Below are positions 8,245-17,072 of a DNA stretch of 64,000 nucleotides, piece after piece. Every line of letters begins with the position of its first letter. Positions within the stretch are counted from its first letter, which is position 1. Source of the stretch: Actinoplanes philippinensis (GTDB lineage: Bacteria; Actinomycetota; Actinomycetes; Mycobacteriales; Micromonosporaceae). The notes beneath the pieces were generated by a model that saw nothing but the letters and a program-made list of their open reading frames with translations, made no database searches and was not told the origin of the DNA. A program made the translations under genes and the position numbers. The stretch spans positions 463,413 through 527,412 of the forward strand of contig NZ_FONV01000008.1 in NCBI RefSeq assembly GCF_900113015.1. Direction: 5' to 3'.

Positions 8245-9186
8245 ATGAAGGTTCTGCTGCCCGGCTCCGTCGCGCTCGACCCGGACCTGCCCGAGGGCGT
8301 GCACGGCGTCGTCTACGACGTGCACGCCCCGGTGCCGGAGCAGCACACCGACGCCGAGGTCTTCGTGGCCTGGGGCAACTCCGGCGACAACCTGGCCGAC
8401 GCGGCGCGGCGGCTCAAGGCGGTCCGCTGGGTGCAGACGCTCGCCGCCGGGCCGGACGCGGTGCTGCAGGCCGGGTTCGCCGCGGACGTGGTCGTGACCG
8501 CGGGGCTCGGGCTGCACGACCGGACCGTCGCCGAGCACACCCTCGGGCTGGTGCTGGCCGCCGCCCGTCGTCTGAACCTGCTGGTCCGGGCACAGATCGG
8601 GCGACGCTGGGCGGGCGAGCTCGGCGGCCTGCAGCCGGTCCGGGACAGCGGATCCTTCCGTACGCTCGGCGACGCGAACGTGGTCGTCTGGGGATTCGGC
8701 GGCATAGCGGCCCGGCTCGCGCCCCTGCTGGCCGCCCTCGGGGCGCACGTCACCGGCGTGGCGAGGCATGCGGGGGAGCGGCACGGGTTCCCGGTCGTCA
8801 CCGCCGGCGCGCTGCCGGAGCTGCTGCCCGCCACCGACCTGCTGATCAGTATCCTGCCCGCCACCCCGGCCACCACGGGCCTGGTCGGCGCCGGGGTGTT
8901 CGAGCTGCTGCCCGACCACGCCTGGGTGGTCAACGTCGGCCGCGGCGCCACCCTCGACGAGACCGCCCTGCTGGCCGCGATCCGTTCCGGCCGGCTGGCG
9001 GGCGCCGCCCTGGACGTCTTCGAGACCGAGCCGCTGCCGGTGACGTCCGGCCTCTGGGACGAACCCGGCGTGATCATCACCCCGCACGCCGCGGGCGGCC
9101 GTCCGGAGGGCGCGTCCGGGCTGCTCAGCGACAACATCGCCGCCTACCGGGAGGGCCGTCCGCTCCGCAACCTCGTCGCCCGCTGA
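8245..9186 (+). CDS. D-isomer-specific 2-hydroxyacid dehydrogenase
   Basis: 313 residues. An N-terminal flavodoxin-like half (MKVLLPGSVALDPDLP) surrounds a Rossmann domain with the dinucleotide motif VVWGFGGIAARLAPLL near residue 145. The catalytic triad is present: Arg in VVNVGRGATLDE, Glu in DVFETEPLP and His in IITPHAAGG. The family reduces 2-keto acids or oxidises 2-hydroxy acids with NAD(P)H; the substrate is not predictable. The ATG at 8245 is preferred over an upstream TTG because it begins the first beta strand. The gene converges on the XRE-cupin gene with nine bases between stops. Confidence 0.88.
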   Translation: MKVLLPGSVALDPDLPEGVHGVVYDVHAPVPEQHTDAEVFVAWGNSGDNLADAARRLKAVRWVQTLAAGPDAVLQAGFAADVVVTAGLGLHDRTVAEHTLGLVLAAARRLNLLVRAQIGRRWAGELGGLQPVRDSGSFRTLGDANVVVWGFGGIAARLAPLLAALGAHVTGVARHAGERHGFPVVTAGALPELLPATDLLISILPATPATTGLVGAGVFELLPDHAWVVNVGRGATLDETALLAAIRSGRLAGAALDVFETEPLPVTSGLWDEPGVIITPHAAGGRPEGASGLLSDNIAAYREGRPLRNLVAR

Positions 9187-9195
9187 GACGGCGGG

Positions 9196-9762
9196 TCAGC
9201 GCGAACGGGCGCGGACGTGCAGGCGCTCGCCCTGCGGCCCGAAGATGTTGATCAGCTCGGCGGGCTCCGGACCGGCGTTGCCGATCGAGTGCGGCAAACG
9301 CGTGTCGAACTCGGCGGCCTCACCCGGGCCGAGCACCAGGTCGTGGTCGCCGAGCAGCAGACGGACCCGACCGGACAGGACGTAGAGCCACTCGTACCCC
9401 TCATGGGTCTTCTGTTCCTGCCCGCACGGCGGCGGTCCGGGCGGCAGGATCTGCTTGAAGGCCTGTGGCCCGCCCGGACGGCGGCTGAGCGGGATGAACG
9501 TGTGCCCGTCACGCTGGACGGGCCGGGCCCGGACCCGGGGGTCGCCGGTGTCCGGCGCGTCGACCAGCTCGTCGAGGGTCACCTGGTAGGCCTCGGCGAG
9601 CGGCAGCAGCAGTTCGAGGGTGGGCCGCCGGGCGCCGGACTCGAGACGGGACAGGGTGCTCACCGAGATGCCGGTGGTCTCGGCCAGCCGGGTGAGAGTG
9701 AGGTCCCGCTGCTGTCGTAGTTCGCGCAGCCGGGGACCGACCGCGGTGAGCGCTTTTGCCAT
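9196..9762 (-). CDS. XRE-family regulator with C-terminal cupin domain
   Basis: 188 residues. Residues 8-66 are a Cro/CI helix-turn-helix (LRELRQQRDLTLTRLAETTGIS...LSRLESGARRPTLELLLPLA). Residues about 110-185 form a cupin barrel (HEGYEWLYVLSGRVRLLLGDHDLVLGPGEAAEFDTRLPHSIGN), probably the ligand or metal sensor. Such proteins usually repress an adjacent gene, and here the divergent oxidoreductase-methyltransferase fusion is the obvious candidate. The ATG at 9762 has no Shine-Dalgarno, but TATCGT sits seven bases upstream, which suggests a leaderless mRNA. A palindrome overlaps that hexamer, so autoregulation is likely. Confidence 0.88.
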   Translation of the reverse strand: MAKALTAVGPRLRELRQQRDLTLTRLAETTGISVSTLSRLESGARRPTLELLLPLAEAYQVTLDELVDAPDTGDPRVRARPVQRDGHTFIPLSRRPGGPQAFKQILPPGPPPCGQEQKTHEGYEWLYVLSGRVRLLLGDHDLVLGPGEAAEFDTRLPHSIGNAGPEPAELINIFGPQGERLHVRARSR

Positions 9763-9765
9763 AAC

Positions 9766-9781
9766 GGCAACGATAGTTGCC
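9766..9781. promoter_or_regulatory. Palindromic operator between the XRE-cupin gene and the fusion gene
   Basis: GGCAAC-GATA-GTTGCC is a perfect 6-bp inverted repeat with a 4-base spacer. It starts three bases upstream of the regulator's ATG, overlaps its presumed -10 hexamer (9770-9775), and lies 64 bases before the divergent start at 9845. Position and symmetry fit a dimeric XRE operator. Confidence 0.6.
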
Positions 9782-9844
9782 ACCCGTCCGAGGTGGGAGC
9801 ACGGTGGAGCGCAGAGAACGGACGGGCGAGAGAGGAACAACGCC

Positions 9845-11422
9845 GTGGAGAAGCAGTCGTACGACGTCGTGGTGATCGGTGGCGGCGCGGCCGGCCTGAG
9901 CGGGGCGCTGGCGCTCGCCCGGTCACGGCGATCAGTGCTGGTGGTGGACAGCGGCGAGCCGCGCAACGCCCCCGCCGCGCACATGCACAACCTGCTCGGC
10001 CGGGACGGGACGCCGCCGGGGGAGCTGCTGGCCGCGGGCCGGGCGGAGATCATCGGGTACGGCGCCGAGGTGGTGACCGGCCGCGCCGAGTCGGCGGCGC
10101 GTGACGGCGCCGGGTTCCGGGTGACGCTCGACGACGGCCGGGAGGCCCGCGGCCGGCGGCTGCTGGTCGCGACCGGCCTGGTCGACGAGTTGCCGGACAT
10201 CCCGGGACTGGCCGGGCGCTGGGGCCGGGACGTGGCGCACTGCCCGTACTGCCACGGGTGGGAGCTGCGCGACCAGCGGATCGGCGTGATCGCCAACGGG
10301 CCGCTCAGCGTGGTGCAGGCGCAGATGTGGCGGCAGATCAGCCCGCACGTGCTGATCCTGCTCAACGGCGGCGAGGCGTTCGCGACCGGGCCCTCGGAGG
10401 AGCTGGCCGCACGGGGCATCCCGGTGGTGCCGGGCGTCATCGAGGGCCTGCAGCTGTCCGGTGACCGGCTCACCGGCGTACGGCTGGCCGGCGGCGACGT
10501 GGTCGCGGTGGACGCCGTCGTGGCCGGGCCGCGGTTCACCGCCCGCTCCGGGGTGCTGGAGTCGCTGGGCCTGGAGGCGGCCGGTTTCGAGATGCACGGC
10601 CACCTGCTGGGCCGGCGCATCTCCGCGGACGAGAGCGGCGCCACCACCGTGCCCGGCGTGTGGGTGGCCGGCAACGTGACCAACCTGGGCGCCACCGTGG
10701 CGGTCGCCGTCGCCGGCGGCCAGACCGCGGCGGCCGCCATCAACCTGGACCTGATCGCCGAGGACACCCGGGACGCGGTCGCCGCCTACCGGGACCGGAT
10801 CGCCACCATGTTCACCGAGGACGCCTGGGAGGAGCGCTACCGCGGCAAGGACGCGATCTGGAGCGGCCGCCCCAACCCGGTCCTGGTCACCGAGGTGAGC
10901 GGTCTGGCGCCGGGCCGGGCCCTGGACGTCGGCTGCGGCGAGGGCGCCGACGCGGTGTGGCTGGCGAAGCAGGGCTGGGAGGTGACAGGCGTCGACATCT
11001 CCACCGTCGCCCTGGGCCGGGCGGCCGGCCACGCCGCCGCCGCGGGGGTCGGCGAGCGGATCACCTTCCGGCACGCGGATCTTCAGGAGGACCGGCCCGA
11101 TCAGGGGTACGACCTGGTGAGCGCCCAGTTCATGCACCTGCCGCCGGAGCCGCGCCGGGACCTGTACACCCGCCTGGCCGAGGCCGTAGCCCCCGGCGGC
11201 ACCCTGCTCGTCGTCGGCCACCACCCGTCCGACCTGGCGACCTTCGTGGGCCGGATGCACTTCCCGGACATGCTGTTCACGGCCGAGGAGATCGCCGCGC
11301 TGCTCCCGCCGGACGGCTGGAAGATCGTCACCGCGGAGGCCCGGCCCCGCCCGGCCACCGACCCGGAAGGCCGCGAGATCACCATCCACGACGCGGTCCT
11401 GGTGGCCCAGCGTCACGCCTGA
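9845..11422 (+). CDS. Fused FAD-dependent thiol oxidoreductase / SAM-dependent methyltransferase
   Basis: 525 residues in one frame. Residues 1-305 are thioredoxin-reductase-like: FAD-binding GGGAAGLSGALALA near the N-terminus, the redox pair HCPYCHGWE (Cys133 and Cys136), and the C-terminal FAD motif VWVAGNVTN. The central NADPH loop is degenerate (IGVIANGPLSVV, without the usual GxGxxA), as in thiol oxidases such as GliT/HlmI. Residues about 325-525 are a class I methyltransferase with motif I DVGCGEGADA and FMHLPPEPRRDLY. AGAGAGG precedes the GTG start. It is divergent from a XRE-cupin gene across a palindrome. Substrate unknown; thiol oxidation coupled with S-methylation is one guess. Two-domain fusions of this type are known in actinobacteria. 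Confidence 0.85.
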   Translation: MEKQSYDVVVIGGGAAGLSGALALARSRRSVLVVDSGEPRNAPAAHMHNLLGRDGTPPGELLAAGRAEIIGYGAEVVTGRAESAARDGAGFRVTLDDGREARGRRLLVATGLVDELPDIPGLAGRWGRDVAHCPYCHGWELRDQRIGVIANGPLSVVQAQMWRQISPHVLILLNGGEAFATGPSEELAARGIPVVPGVIEGLQLSGDRLTGVRLAGGDVVAVDAVVAGPRFTARSGVLESLGLEAAGFEMHGHLLGRRISADESGATTVPGVWVAGNVTNLGATVAVAVAGGQTAAAAINLDLIAEDTRDAVAAYRDRIATMFTEDAWEERYRGKDAIWSGRPNPVLVTEVSGLAPGRALDVGCGEGADAVWLAKQGWEVTGVDISTVALGRAAGHAAAAGVGERITFRHADLQEDRPDQGYDLVSAQFMHLPPEPRRDLYTRLAEAVAPGGTLLVVGHHPSDLATFVGRMHFPDMLFTAEEIAALLPPDGWKIVTAEARPRPATDPEGREITIHDAVLVAQRHA

Positions 11423-11438
11423 GCCGTCGCCACGGCCG

Positions 11439-11476
11439 ACCTGTCCGGGCTCCGGCCTGCCGAGGCCCGGACAGGT
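11439..11476 (+). terminator. Hairpin terminator of the fusion gene
   Basis: A perfect 12-bp stem (ACCTGTCCGGGC at 11439-11450 and its complement at 11465-11476) begins 17 bases after the stop. Confidence 0.75.
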
Positions 11477-11490
11477 TGTCCCGCGCCGCC

Positions 11491-11690
11491 TCACCTGCCG
11501 GAGCGGCTGCCGGCCGAAGGTGGTCGCGGCCGTTTCACCTGCCGGAGCGGCGGCCGGGTGACGGTGGGAGCGGTCGCGGCCGTCTCACCTGCCGGAGCGG
11601 CGGCCGGGTGACGGTGGGAGGGGTCGCCGCCGCTTCACCTGTCCGGGCGACGGCCGGCGGACGGTGGGGCCGGTTCGGTGGCCGGATTAC
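11491..11690. repeat. Four tandem copies of a 50-bp GC-rich repeat
   Basis: Units begin with TCACCTG at 11491, 11535, 11585 and 11635. The two central units are nearly identical (TCACCTGCCGGAGCGGCGGC, then CGGGTGACGGTGGGA). The first is six bases shorter and the last more diverged. With the upstream hairpin they fill most of the 379 bases before the helicase gene; no coding frame is supported. The last unit leads into the helicase promoter region, which turns AT-richer from about 11720. Confidence 0.8.
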
Positions 11691-11801
11691 CCGTGTGAGC
11701 GACGGCCGGCCGAGCCTTGGCGGGCGATATGTACGGCTATTGGCCTACTGTTTGCGGGCAAATGGGCAACGTGGCCCTCATGGCCTTGCTGGAATGGGCT
11801 C

Positions 11802-14800
11802 ATGCGGCCGGATGATGCTCAAGGATCTGCGGGCGATGACGTCCGGGCGGCGCTAGCGGCCTGGCGGGACGGGCTGATCGACCCCGGCGGCGCCAACCGC
11901 CTCATCGACCTGCCGCGCGGCGGCGCCGACCTGGTCGAGATCGTCGCCCCCGAGCCGGCGGGCGTGATCGCGGCGCTGCGCCACGGCCGGGACTGCCCGC
12001 TGACCGGCGCGGGAGCCCGCAAGACCGCCGGGGCGCTGCGGACCGACCTGCCGGACGGCGTGCTCACCCCGCTGCTGCGCCGCCTGCGCCGGCACGCCCA
12101 GCTGGAGCAGGCCGACCGGGGCGTGGACGTGCTGCACCTGGCCGTCGGCCTGCTGCACTGGCAGGAGCCGGACGGCGCCGATCACGCCAGCCCGCTGCTG
12201 CTGATCCCCGCCGAGCTGGTCACTCTCGGGCCGGGCGAGGTGCCGCGGCTGCGGGCCGGCGCCGGTGACCCGATCGTCAACCCGGCGCTGTCGGCCCGGC
12301 TGAGCCGCCTCGGCATCACCCTGCCCGAGGTGGACGACCTGCTCGACGGCGCCGACCTGGCCGACTTCGACGTGGCCGCGATGACCGCCGCGATCGGCGC
12401 CGCGGTGGGGCGGCAGCCCGGATGGCGTACCGCCCCGATCGTGGTCCTGGCGAGATTCGACCCGGCGGCCGAGGCGATCCACCGGGACCTGCTGGAGAAC
12501 GAGGACCGTGTCCTGGCGCACCCGGTGGTCCGGGCGCTCGCCGAGGCGGACGGCGCGGCCGGGGCGTTCGTCTTCGAGCCGGCCGGCGCCGACGAGATCG
12601 ACGTGCTGGCCCCGCCCGACGACGTGCCGCTGGTCCTGGACGCCGACGCCGCCCAGCGCGCGTGCGTGGCGGCCGCCTGCGAGGGACACAGTTTCGTCGT
12701 CGACGGCCCGCCCGGCACCGGCAAGTCACAGACCATCGCCACCATGATCGGTGCCCTGGCGCACGCCGGGAAGCGGGTGCTGTTCGTCTCGGAGAAGGCG
12801 TCCGCCCTGGACACGGTCCAGCACCGGCTGGCCGCCGCGGGGCTCGGCAACTACCTGCTCGACCTGCACGGGGCCCGCGCCTCCCGCAGGCAGGTGGCCG
12901 CCGCCCTGGCCGCGGCGCTCGACGCCGCCCCGCTGCCGGGACCCGGCATGGACGCCGACGCCCGTGAGCTGCTCCGGGAGCGGCGCGAGCAGCTCAACGC
13001 GTACGCCCGCGCGGTGAACGAACCGCGCCCACCGCTGAGCCGCAGCCTGGAGGAGATGATCGGGCGTTTCGCGCGCCTCGCCGAAGTGCCGGAGGCGCCC
13101 GCGCCGGCGTTGCAGCCCGGCGCGCTGACCGACGACGCCCTGGACCGGATCCGTGGCGCCGCCGAGCGCCTGGCGCACGCCTGGCGGCCGGCGAACGAGC
13201 GCAGCGGATTCCGGTGGCGGGAGGTCGCCGAACGGGAGCCGCTCGCCGGGGCGCTGCAGGAGGCCCTGCTGGCGCTGGAGAGCCTGGCCGGCGCGGCCGC
13301 CGAGCACACCGCCGTCACCGCCGCGTTCCACCTGCGCCTGCCGACCGACGCCGCGACTCTCGGGGAGATCGCCGAGCACGCCGCGCAGCGCCCGCCCGGT
13401 GTCGCCGACCAGTGGCTGACCGCGCCCAGCCTGCGCCCGGTCCGGCAGGCCGCCGAGGAGCTCGCCGAGCGTCTGGAGGTGAGCCGCCGCGCCGCCGAGG
13501 CGGTCCGGCACCGGGCCGGGGTCGCGTGGGAGGTGCTGGCCGCCCCGATGGACCTGAACGCGGTTCCCGAGCCGCCCCGGCTGGAGCCGCCCGCCGTCCG
13601 CACCGAGCCGCTCACCGCCGCCGAGGCGAAGGCGCTGGCCGGGCGGTTCGCCGCGGACGCCGACGAACTCGAGCACCAGCAGCGCAACCTGGACCGGGCG
13701 ACCGCCCGCCTCGGGCTGCCCGAGGTGATCACCTTCTCCGACGTCGAGCTGGTCCACCTGATCACCGAACTCGGCGCCCGGCCGGACAAACCGGACCGGT
13801 CGTGGTTCGCGCCGGGCGCCCAGTCGGCCGTGCACACCGCGGCCGGCACACTGCGCCTGCACGTCGACGCGGTCAGCGCGGCCCGCGCCGGCGCCCACGA
13901 GATCTTCACCGAGGCCGCGCTCACCGCGCCCGTCGAGGACCTGGCCGAACGGTTCGCCACCGTGCACCGCGGCGCCCGCAAGCTGCTCGCCCCGCACCGG
14001 CGCGACAAGGAGGCGGTCGCCGGGTTCACCAGGCCGGGCGTCGGCGTGGAGGAGGCGGTCGCCGAGCTGGGGCTGGCCGTCGCCTGGCGCCGCGCCCACG
14101 AGGGCCTGATCGCCGCCGAGCAGCAGCAGGCCGCCCTGCTCGGCCGCTACTGGAAGCGTCTCGACACCGACTTCCCGGCGATCGGCCGGGCGCTGCAGAC
14201 CGTCGCCGAGGTCCTGCGGGTCACTCCGCCGGAGGCGATCGGCCAGGTCGTCGACTACGTCTGTGCGCCGCACACGCCCGGCGACGAGTTGCACCGGGCG
14301 GTCACCGAGGCCCGGGACGTGTTCCGGCACTGGCGGTCCACGCTGCGCCCGGAACCCGAGCCGGCCGGCAGGCCCGAACTCGGCCACGGCCCGGTGCACC
14401 ACGCGGTCAGCTGGATGCGCGCCCAGGTCGGCCCGCTGCGTGACACCGCCGCGCTGCTCCGGCAGCTCGGTGACGCCGTCGGCCGCGACCTCAACGTCGC
14501 CGAGGCGATCGGGGTCATCGAGGTACGCCAGGGCGTGATCGACGCCGAGCAGGCGTTCGCCGTCGCCACCCACGGCTACGAGACCATGCTCGGCCCGGCG
14601 TTCCGGGGCAAGCAGACCGACCTGCGGGCGCTGGAGGACGCGATCGAGTGGACGGCGCACGCCCGTACGCTGCGCACCGGCGTCGACGCCGCCCTCAGCA
14701 ACGAGCAGGCCCACGCGCTGACCGGCGGCCGTCCCGCCCCGGATCTGGCCGGCCTGCTGGAGACGTGGCAGACGGCCCGGCAGCGGATCATCGACGCGTT

Positions 14801-17072
14801 CGGCCCGGCCCGGCAGGTCCGTCTCGGCACCGCCCTCGACCGCTACGAGACCGCCCGTGACCTGCTGCGCGACCTGCTCGACGACGACACCGGCCAGGCC
14901 GAGTGGTTCGACTACCTGGCCGCCCGCGGGGTGCTCGCCGAGTACGGCCTGGACACCGTCGTCGACTACTGCGCCGACCACGGCGTCGACGTGCACCGGC
15001 TGGGGGACGTGATCGAGCGGGCCGCGTACCGGTCGTGGATCGACGCGGTCCTCGCCGACGACGAGCGCCTGCAACCGCTCGCCTCGGCCGGCCGCGACGA
15101 GCTGGCCGCCGAGTTCCGCCGCCTCGACGCCGAGCTGACGCAGGACGCGGCCGGCGCCGTCGTCGAGGCGCTCAACGCTCGGCGCCCGGCGGTCACCGGC
15201 CCGGGCGGCCCGGCCCTGATCCGCGCCGAGGGCGACAAACGGGACGGCCACCTGCCGGTCCGTGATCAGCTGGCCGCCGCCTGGGACACCGTCGCCGCGC
15301 TCAAACCGTGCCTGGTCATGCCGCCGTCCGCGGTCAGCCGGCTGCTGCCCGCCCAGGCCGGCTTCGACGTCGTGGTGATCGACGAGGCGTCCCGGATGAC
15401 CCCCGCGGCCGCGGCCGCCTGCGCCTACCGTGGCACGTCCCTGGTCATCGTCGGCGACGACGCGCAGCTGCCGCCGGCCGGCGACCAGCCGTCGGTGCTG
15501 GTGGTGGCGAACGACTGCGGCGCGTTCACCCGGCTCTGCCTGACCAACCACTACCGCAGCCGGCACGAGAGCCTGATCGCCTTCGCCAACCAGGTCTTCT
15601 ACCAGGATCGGCTGGTCACCTTCCCGGCCGCTCAGGAGGCCGGGCCGGATCTGGGCGTGCGGCTCTACCCGGCGGACCCGGAGAGCGAGGCGGCCACCGT
15701 CGCCGAGCGGGTGCTGCACCACCTCACCACCCGGCCGTCGCTGTCGCTGGGCGTGGTCACGCTGACCGCTGACCACGCCGACGGCATCGCCGACGCGGTC
15801 GAGGCGGCCCTGGCCGGCCGCCCCGACCTGGAGGGCTTCCTCGGCGACTTCGTGGTCGAGGGCGCCGACGCCGCGCAGGGCGACGAACGCGACGTGATCA
15901 TCCTGTCCACCGGCGCCGACCTGGGCGCGGCCGGCGGGCCCACCGGAGCGCGCCGCCTCGACGTGGCGATCACCCGGGCCCGGCAGCGGGTCGAGGTGAT
16001 CTCCGCGATCGGCGCCGCCGACCGGGACGAGCCCGGCGGCGAGGGCGAACGACGGCTGGCCGCCTACCTGCACTACGCCGAACGCGGTGGGCCGGCGAGC
16101 GCGGCACGGCCGCTGACCCCGCTCGAGGAGTCCGTCCGGGACACCCTGCAGAGCTGGGGTCACGAGGTGGACGGGCTGTCGATCGGCGTCGGCGTCCGGC
16201 TCGGCGGGTCATACGTCCTGGGCGTCCGCTGCGACACCCCGGCCGGCGCTGCCCGCGACCGCGACCGGCTGCACGACCAGATCCTGCAGGGTCTCGGCTG
16301 GCGCCTGCACCGGGTGTGGAGCGTCGCCTGGCACACCGACCGGCAGACCGAGGAGGCGCGGCTGCGCGTGGCCGTCGAGAACGCCCTGGCCACCCCGGAC
16401 GTCTTCGCCGACCTGCCGGAGGAGACGCTGACCGCCCGCCCCGCGCAGCGGCCCGAGTGGGCGCTGCCCTACGAGCGGGCCGAGGTGGCGCCGCTGCCCG
16501 CCGCGACCCGGCTCGACGACGCCACGGCCCGGCGGCTGCTCATCGGCACCGTCGAGCACATCGCCGAGGTGGAGGGGCCGGTGCACGTGGCCACCCTGAC
16601 CCGCCGGATCCGCGAGGCGTGGGGCTTGGCCCGGATCACCCAGCAACTGCGGGCGGCCATCGACACCGCGATCACGGAGTCCAGGGCGGGTTTCGACGGC
16701 GCCTTCGTGACCGCGCCGGACGCGCCGATCCCCGCCGTCCGGGTGCCCGGCGACGGGGTGAGCCGCAAACCCGACCAGGTCGCCGACGCCGAGCTGCAGC
16801 TCGCCCTGGAGTATCTGGTGCTCGACGCCGGGCTGGTCGAGGGGGAGGACCTGCTCGCCGCGGCCGGCCGGCTCTTCGGGTGGAGCGGCAGCCGTACCGG
16901 CGCGGCGCGGCTCGCGGCGATGCTCGACGACCTGGTTTCGGCGGGACGTCTCATCGCCCACCGCAACGGGCTGATCGCGGCGCCGGAGACGGATCTGCTG
17001 GACCTGCCCGACCCGGCGAGCCTGCCCCGGCGCGACGAGGCCGGCGCCATGCGGATCGAGGTCAACCTTTGA
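11802..17072 (+). CDS. Giant DUF4011 / SF1 helicase / Vsr-like / DUF3320 protein
   Basis: About 1,756 residues. In order: a DUF4011-like N-terminus (AAWRDGLIDPGGANRLIDL); helicase motif I GPPGTGKSQT (about residue 302); a long helical insert (about 370-1130); motif II VVVIDEASRM (about 1191); motif III VGDDAQLPPAG; LTNHYRSRHESL; motif VI RRLDVAITRARQR; a Vsr/MTES_1575-type nuclease-fold domain (about 1427-1530, LHDQILQGLGWRLHRVWS); and a DUF3320 domain (about 1575-1633, EGPVHVATLTRRIREAWG). This matches the single-protein antiphage class reported as Hhe (helicase plus Vsr nuclease). In the nuclease domain the usual RIDLAV and GIECDG acidic residues read GVGVRL and GVRCDT, so cleavage may be lost. 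The ATG at 11802 is the best start, but its ribosome site is weak. Confidence 0.88.
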   Translation: MRPDDAQGSAGDDVRAALAAWRDGLIDPGGANRLIDLPRGGADLVEIVAPEPAGVIAALRHGRDCPLTGAGARKTAGALRTDLPDGVLTPLLRRLRRHAQLEQADRGVDVLHLAVGLLHWQEPDGADHASPLLLIPAELVTLGPGEVPRLRAGAGDPIVNPALSARLSRLGITLPEVDDLLDGADLADFDVAAMTAAIGAAVGRQPGWRTAPIVVLARFDPAAEAIHRDLLENEDRVLAHPVVRALAEADGAAGAFVFEPAGADEIDVLAPPDDVPLVLDADAAQRACVAAACEGHSFVVDGPPGTGKSQTIATMIGALAHAGKRVLFVSEKASALDTVQHRLAAAGLGNYLLDLHGARASRRQVAAALAAALDAAPLPGPGMDADARELLRERREQLNAYARAVNEPRPPLSRSLEEMIGRFARLAEVPEAPAPALQPGALTDDALDRIRGAAERLAHAWRPANERSGFRWREVAEREPLAGALQEALLALESLAGAAAEHTAVTAAFHLRLPTDAATLGEIAEHAAQRPPGVADQWLTAPSLRPVRQAAEELAERLEVSRRAAEAVRHRAGVAWEVLAAPMDLNAVPEPPRLEPPAVRTEPLTAAEAKALAGRFAADADELEHQQRNLDRATARLGLPEVITFSDVELVHLITELGARPDKPDRSWFAPGAQSAVHTAAGTLRLHVDAVSAARAGAHEIFTEAALTAPVEDLAERFATVHRGARKLLAPHRRDKEAVAGFTRPGVGVEEAVAELGLAVAWRRAHEGLIAAEQQQAALLGRYWKRLDTDFPAIGRALQTVAEVLRVTPPEAIGQVVDYVCAPHTPGDELHRAVTEARDVFRHWRSTLRPEPEPAGRPELGHGPVHHAVSWMRAQVGPLRDTAALLRQLGDAVGRDLNVAEAIGVIEVRQGVIDAEQAFAVATHGYETMLGPAFRGKQTDLRALEDAIEWTAHARTLRTGVDAALSNEQAHALTGGRPAPDLAGLLETWQTARQRIIDAFGPARQVRLGTALDRYETARDLLRDLLDDDTGQAEWFDYLAARGVLAEYGLDTVVDYCADHGVDVHRLGDVIERAAYRSWIDAVLADDERLQPLASAGRDELAAEFRRLDAELTQDAAGAVVEALNARRPAVTGPGGPALIRAEGDKRDGHLPVRDQLAAAWDTVAALKPCLVMPPSAVSRLLPAQAGFDVVVIDEASRMTPAAAAACAYRGTSLVIVGDDAQLPPAGDQPSVLVVANDCGAFTRLCLTNHYRSRHESLIAFANQVFYQDRLVTFPAAQEAGPDLGVRLYPADPESEAATVAERVLHHLTTRPSLSLGVVTLTADHADGIADAVEAALAGRPDLEGFLGDFVVEGADAAQGDERDVIILSTGADLGAAGGPTGARRLDVAITRARQRVEVISAIGAADRDEPGGEGERRLAAYLHYAERGGPASAARPLTPLEESVRDTLQSWGHEVDGLSIGVGVRLGGSYVLGVRCDTPAGAARDRDRLHDQILQGLGWRLHRVWSVAWHTDRQTEEARLRVAVENALATPDVFADLPEETLTARPAQRPEWALPYERAEVAPLPAATRLDDATARRLLIGTVEHIAEVEGPVHVATLTRRIREAWGLARITQQLRAAIDTAITESRAGFDGAFVTAPDAPIPAVRVPGDGVSRKPDQVADAELQLALEYLVLDAGLVEGEDLLAAAGRLFGWSGSRTGAARLAAMLDDLVSAGRLIAHRNGLIAAPETDLLDLPDPASLPRRDEAGAMRIEVNL

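Noticed and set aside
12726..16163. Very long open frame on the minus strand opposite the giant helicase
   Set aside because: It is the mirror of GC-biased codons of the plus-strand gene; the product is Gly/Arg/Val/Gln-rich with no family features, while the plus strand encodes ordered helicase motifs.
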